From: Paratinospora sagittata
Taxonomy: Eukaryota; Streptophyta; Magnoliopsida; Ranunculales; Menispermaceae
Direction: 5' to 3'
Assembly (NCBI GenBank): GCA_035771175.1
Contig: CM069607.1
Location: forward strand, 20,096,001 to 20,160,000
Length of the DNA: 64,000 nt
A program made the position numbers and the translations under genes. Every line of letters starts with the position of its first letter. The stretch's first letter is position 1. Shown piece by piece: positions 62,009 to 64,000 of the stretch. The notes under the pieces are model-generated. The model was not told the origin of the DNA. It did not search any database and saw nothing but the letters and a program-made list of their open reading frames with translations.

Positions 62009-63491
62009 CGACCTGAATCAAAATTGCAAACTGTCCTGAAGATAACCTCATTGTTTAGCAAGTTCTTCATTTTATCCCTTTTCTATTGAGATTTTCAAAA
62101 GCTATCCATCGTTTTAAACTGTAGGTATATGAAGTGTTCTCAGTAAGAGAACACATCTCCTATATTCTTTCTCCGAGTGCTACAACTAATCATCAAGAAC
62201 ACGTCAAGCAGTAGCTATCAAAGTCTACAAAGATCAGGCTCTAAGAACGAAGTCATATCTCAATGCTAAAGCATTAGTTTGGTCTTAGGTGTGTAGGGTA
62301 ACCTCTCGATCAATCTCAGCATAAAAACTCTCCAAATTGCAAAGTCTTAAAAATCACTTGGATTTAGTATTTGATTTTGACAAAATATTTTTCGAAAGGT
62401 TTTAATCACAATTTCAATGAGTTTTGAATGATTTAAAAGTGTTTTGAGACAATAGAATGGTTCTTAAGTGTTAAAATATTTATTTTTCCAAAATCGGGCT
62501 ATCCAGCACTTTGCCAAAGTTTTTCAAAAGGCAATAGCGCTCTATCGGTGTTGATAGCACGCTGATAGGGTTAAATAATCAAAAATCTATTTTTCTTCAA
62601 AATTGCCTACAGCGCGCGCTATCCTTTTTGATAACTCGCTATAGAGAGCAGTTGCCGTAATCTTTCAATTTTTAGTAAAATGGGCAATCGCGTGCTATAG
62701 GCCTTAATTGCACGCTATCGGAAAGTCCTAAAAACACGAGCTCTCGGGTTTGTGTATATCGACCTGCAATAGTCCGCTATCTGTCATTAGAGAGCTTGAT
62801 ACACAACCCTATTGGGTTGTCCAGCACTTTGCCCAAGTTTTTCAAACGGCAATAGCGCACTATCAGTGTTGATAGCACGCTGATAGGGTTGAATAATCAA
62901 AAATCTATTTTTCTTGAAATTTTCCTATAACGCGCTATCCCTTTTGATAACTCGCTATAAAGCAGTTGCCGTGATCTTTCGATTTTTAGTAAAATGGGCA
63001 ATAGCCTGCTATAGGCCTTGATTGCACGATATTGGAAAGTCCGAAAAACACGAGTTCTCAGGTTTGTGTATATCGACCTGCAATAGTCCGCTATCCGTCA
63101 TTAGAGAGCATGATACAATCCCCAATAGCATGCTATCCACGTTTGAGTTAGAAATCTAACATATCTAACGAGAAAAACGTGGGCCCTTTCCCTTGCTCGA
63201 TTTTCTATTCCTTGCACAATTTTGATTGGGAATCGTAACTGAAACATTCTCCACTAACACGTTGATGATTCCCATTGTGTCGCATGGGCAAAACAACTTT
63301 AGCTTAAAACAATGTTTTGAATTCAAATAATACTCTCTAGCTCTTTAACCTGCAACTGCTAATTTAATAAAACACCCATTCTCTAATTTTTAAAGATGCA
63401 ACACACGATTTTTTTGCAAGTTAGATTGAGCTTTTCCAAAAAGTAATTCAAAAGAAGAAAGTCGTGACTCTTGCATTGCCAGTAAAAGCTT
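62009..63491 (+). repeat. Satellite monomer U37 (1483 bp, 2 sub-repeats)
   Basis: Second copy of the U35 type. At 62940-63300 it keeps a last sub-repeat different from the U35 patch. Confidence 0.92.
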
Positions 63492-64000
63492 CGGCTTGAA
63501 TCAAAATTGCAAGTTGTCTTGAAGATAACCTCATTGTTTAGCAAGTTCTTCATTTTATCCCTTTTGTGTTGAGATTTTGAAAAGCTATCCATCGTTTTAA
63601 ACTGTAGGTATATTAAGTGTTCTCAGTAAGAGAACACATCACCTATTTTCTTTCTCCGAGTGCTACGACTAATCATCAAGAACACAACAAACAATAGCTA
63701 TCAAAGTATACAAAGATCAGGCTCTAAGAACGAAAACATTAGTTTGATCTTAGGTGTGTAGGGTAACCTCTCGATCAATCTCAACACGAAAACTCTCTAA
63801 ATTGCAAAGTCTTCAAAATCACTTGGATTTGGTATTCGATTTTGACAAAATATTTTTTGAAAGGTTTTAATCATAATTTCAATGAGTTTTGAATGATTTA
63901 AAAGTGTTTTGAGACAATGGAATGGCTCTTAAGTGTTCAAATATTATTTTTTCTAAAATTGGTCTATCTAGCAGTTTGCCAAAAAATTTCAAACGACAAT
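63492..64000 (+). repeat. Satellite monomer U38 (partial, 509 bp)
   Basis: Copy of U36 with the same 18-bp deletion, truncated by the end of the window in its first sub-repeat. Confidence 0.92.

Larger units (their letters stand above)
1..64000 (+). repeat. Kilobase-monomer satellite array (38 units, one orientation)
   Basis: Apart from two insertions, the whole window is one head-to-tail satellite. Each monomer has a core of about 850 bp and then 1-4 copies of a sub-repeat of about 317 bp. The core is AT-rich and holds an 8-bp-stem hairpin (GTGTTCTC-AGTAA-GAGAACAC) and a CTAATGCATTAG palindrome in most units. The sub-repeat is richer in GC-containing motifs such as GCGCGCTATC. Most units carry one AAGCTT (HindIII) at the boundary and one GAGCTC (SacI) per sub-repeat. 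No ORF exceeds about 105 codons and the small recurring ORFs track the repeat period, so I regard the array as non-coding. I do not recognise the family. Confidence 0.97.
59560..64000 (+). repeat. Higher-order repeat block F (2635-bp dimer, incomplete second copy)
   Basis: U35-U36 recur as U37-U38. Fixed points: 'ggtcttaggtgtgtagggtaacc' near 59643 and 62279 and a recurring frame at 60748 and 63383. The second copy runs off the window edge. Confidence 0.88.

Noticed and set aside
1..64000. CRISPR-like regular repetition
   Set aside because: Repeat units are hundreds to thousands of bases, with no short repeats separated by unique spacers, and the context is a plant nuclear genome.
1..64000. 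rDNA intergenic spacer or 5S array
   Set aside because: No rRNA-like segment seen in the monomer, and the core lacks internal 5S promoter boxes.
1..64000. CENP-B box
   Set aside because: No convincing match was noticed by eye in the core or sub-repeat. The scan was not exhaustive.

Overview
The window is nuclear DNA of a flowering plant, probably from a heterochromatic, possibly centromeric, satellite block. The evidence is a very long tandem array of kilobase-sized monomers plus an inserted Ty3/gypsy retrotransposon with plant-type gag-pol domains and an initiator-Met tRNA primer site. I do not recognise the satellite family or species. There is no intact host gene, rRNA gene, functional tRNA gene or CRISPR array. 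Apart from the mobile elements, all 64 kb is one satellite in one orientation.

Satellite. I place 38 monomers (U1-U38), setting each start just after the AAGCTT-containing boundary that precedes 'gacctgaatcaaaattgc'. Each monomer has a core of about 850 bp followed by 1 to 4 tandem copies of a sub-repeat of about 317 bp, so lengths fall into classes near 1.17, 1.49, 1.80 and 2.12 kb. The array divides into homogenised blocks: a 3505-bp trimer (1 to about 4964); older, diverged monomers (about 4965-23175) that hold both insertions; a dimer of about 3.3-3.6 kb repeated three times (23176-33674); a second dimer of about 3.6 kb repeated five times with sub-repeat gains and losses (33675-51389); a 2978-bp dimer (about 50391-56350); a 1171-bp simple tandem (about 56450-59290); and a 2635-bp dimer (about 59560-64000).

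LTR retrotransposon (7824-14580, minus strand). It has a TAACG 5-bp target duplication, TG...CA LTRs of 788 and 921 bp, a PBS, a PPT, and gag-protease-RT-RNase H-integrase in one reading direction. It is dead: three in-frame stops, one frameshift and a small integrase deletion. The pol frame runs across the PPT into the 3' LTR and no chromodomain is visible. Both features resemble the plant centromeric (CRM) chromovirus clade, so a centromeric location is a reasonable hypothesis that the sequence alone cannot prove.

Fold-back element (16483-16987). This 505-bp near-palindrome, flanked by a CCTGG duplication, has two head-to-head arms that each carry A-box-like and B-box-like pol III motifs, as in the head of a tRNA-derived SINE.

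The most interesting material is structural: quantised sub-repeat copy number, higher-order repeats whose junctions fall in the sub-repeat region, a gene-conversion-like patch near 60.3-60.65 kb, and several conserved dyad symmetries per monomer. I found no evidence of a new protein-based system. Comparisons between copies were made by eye, so identities are approximate.
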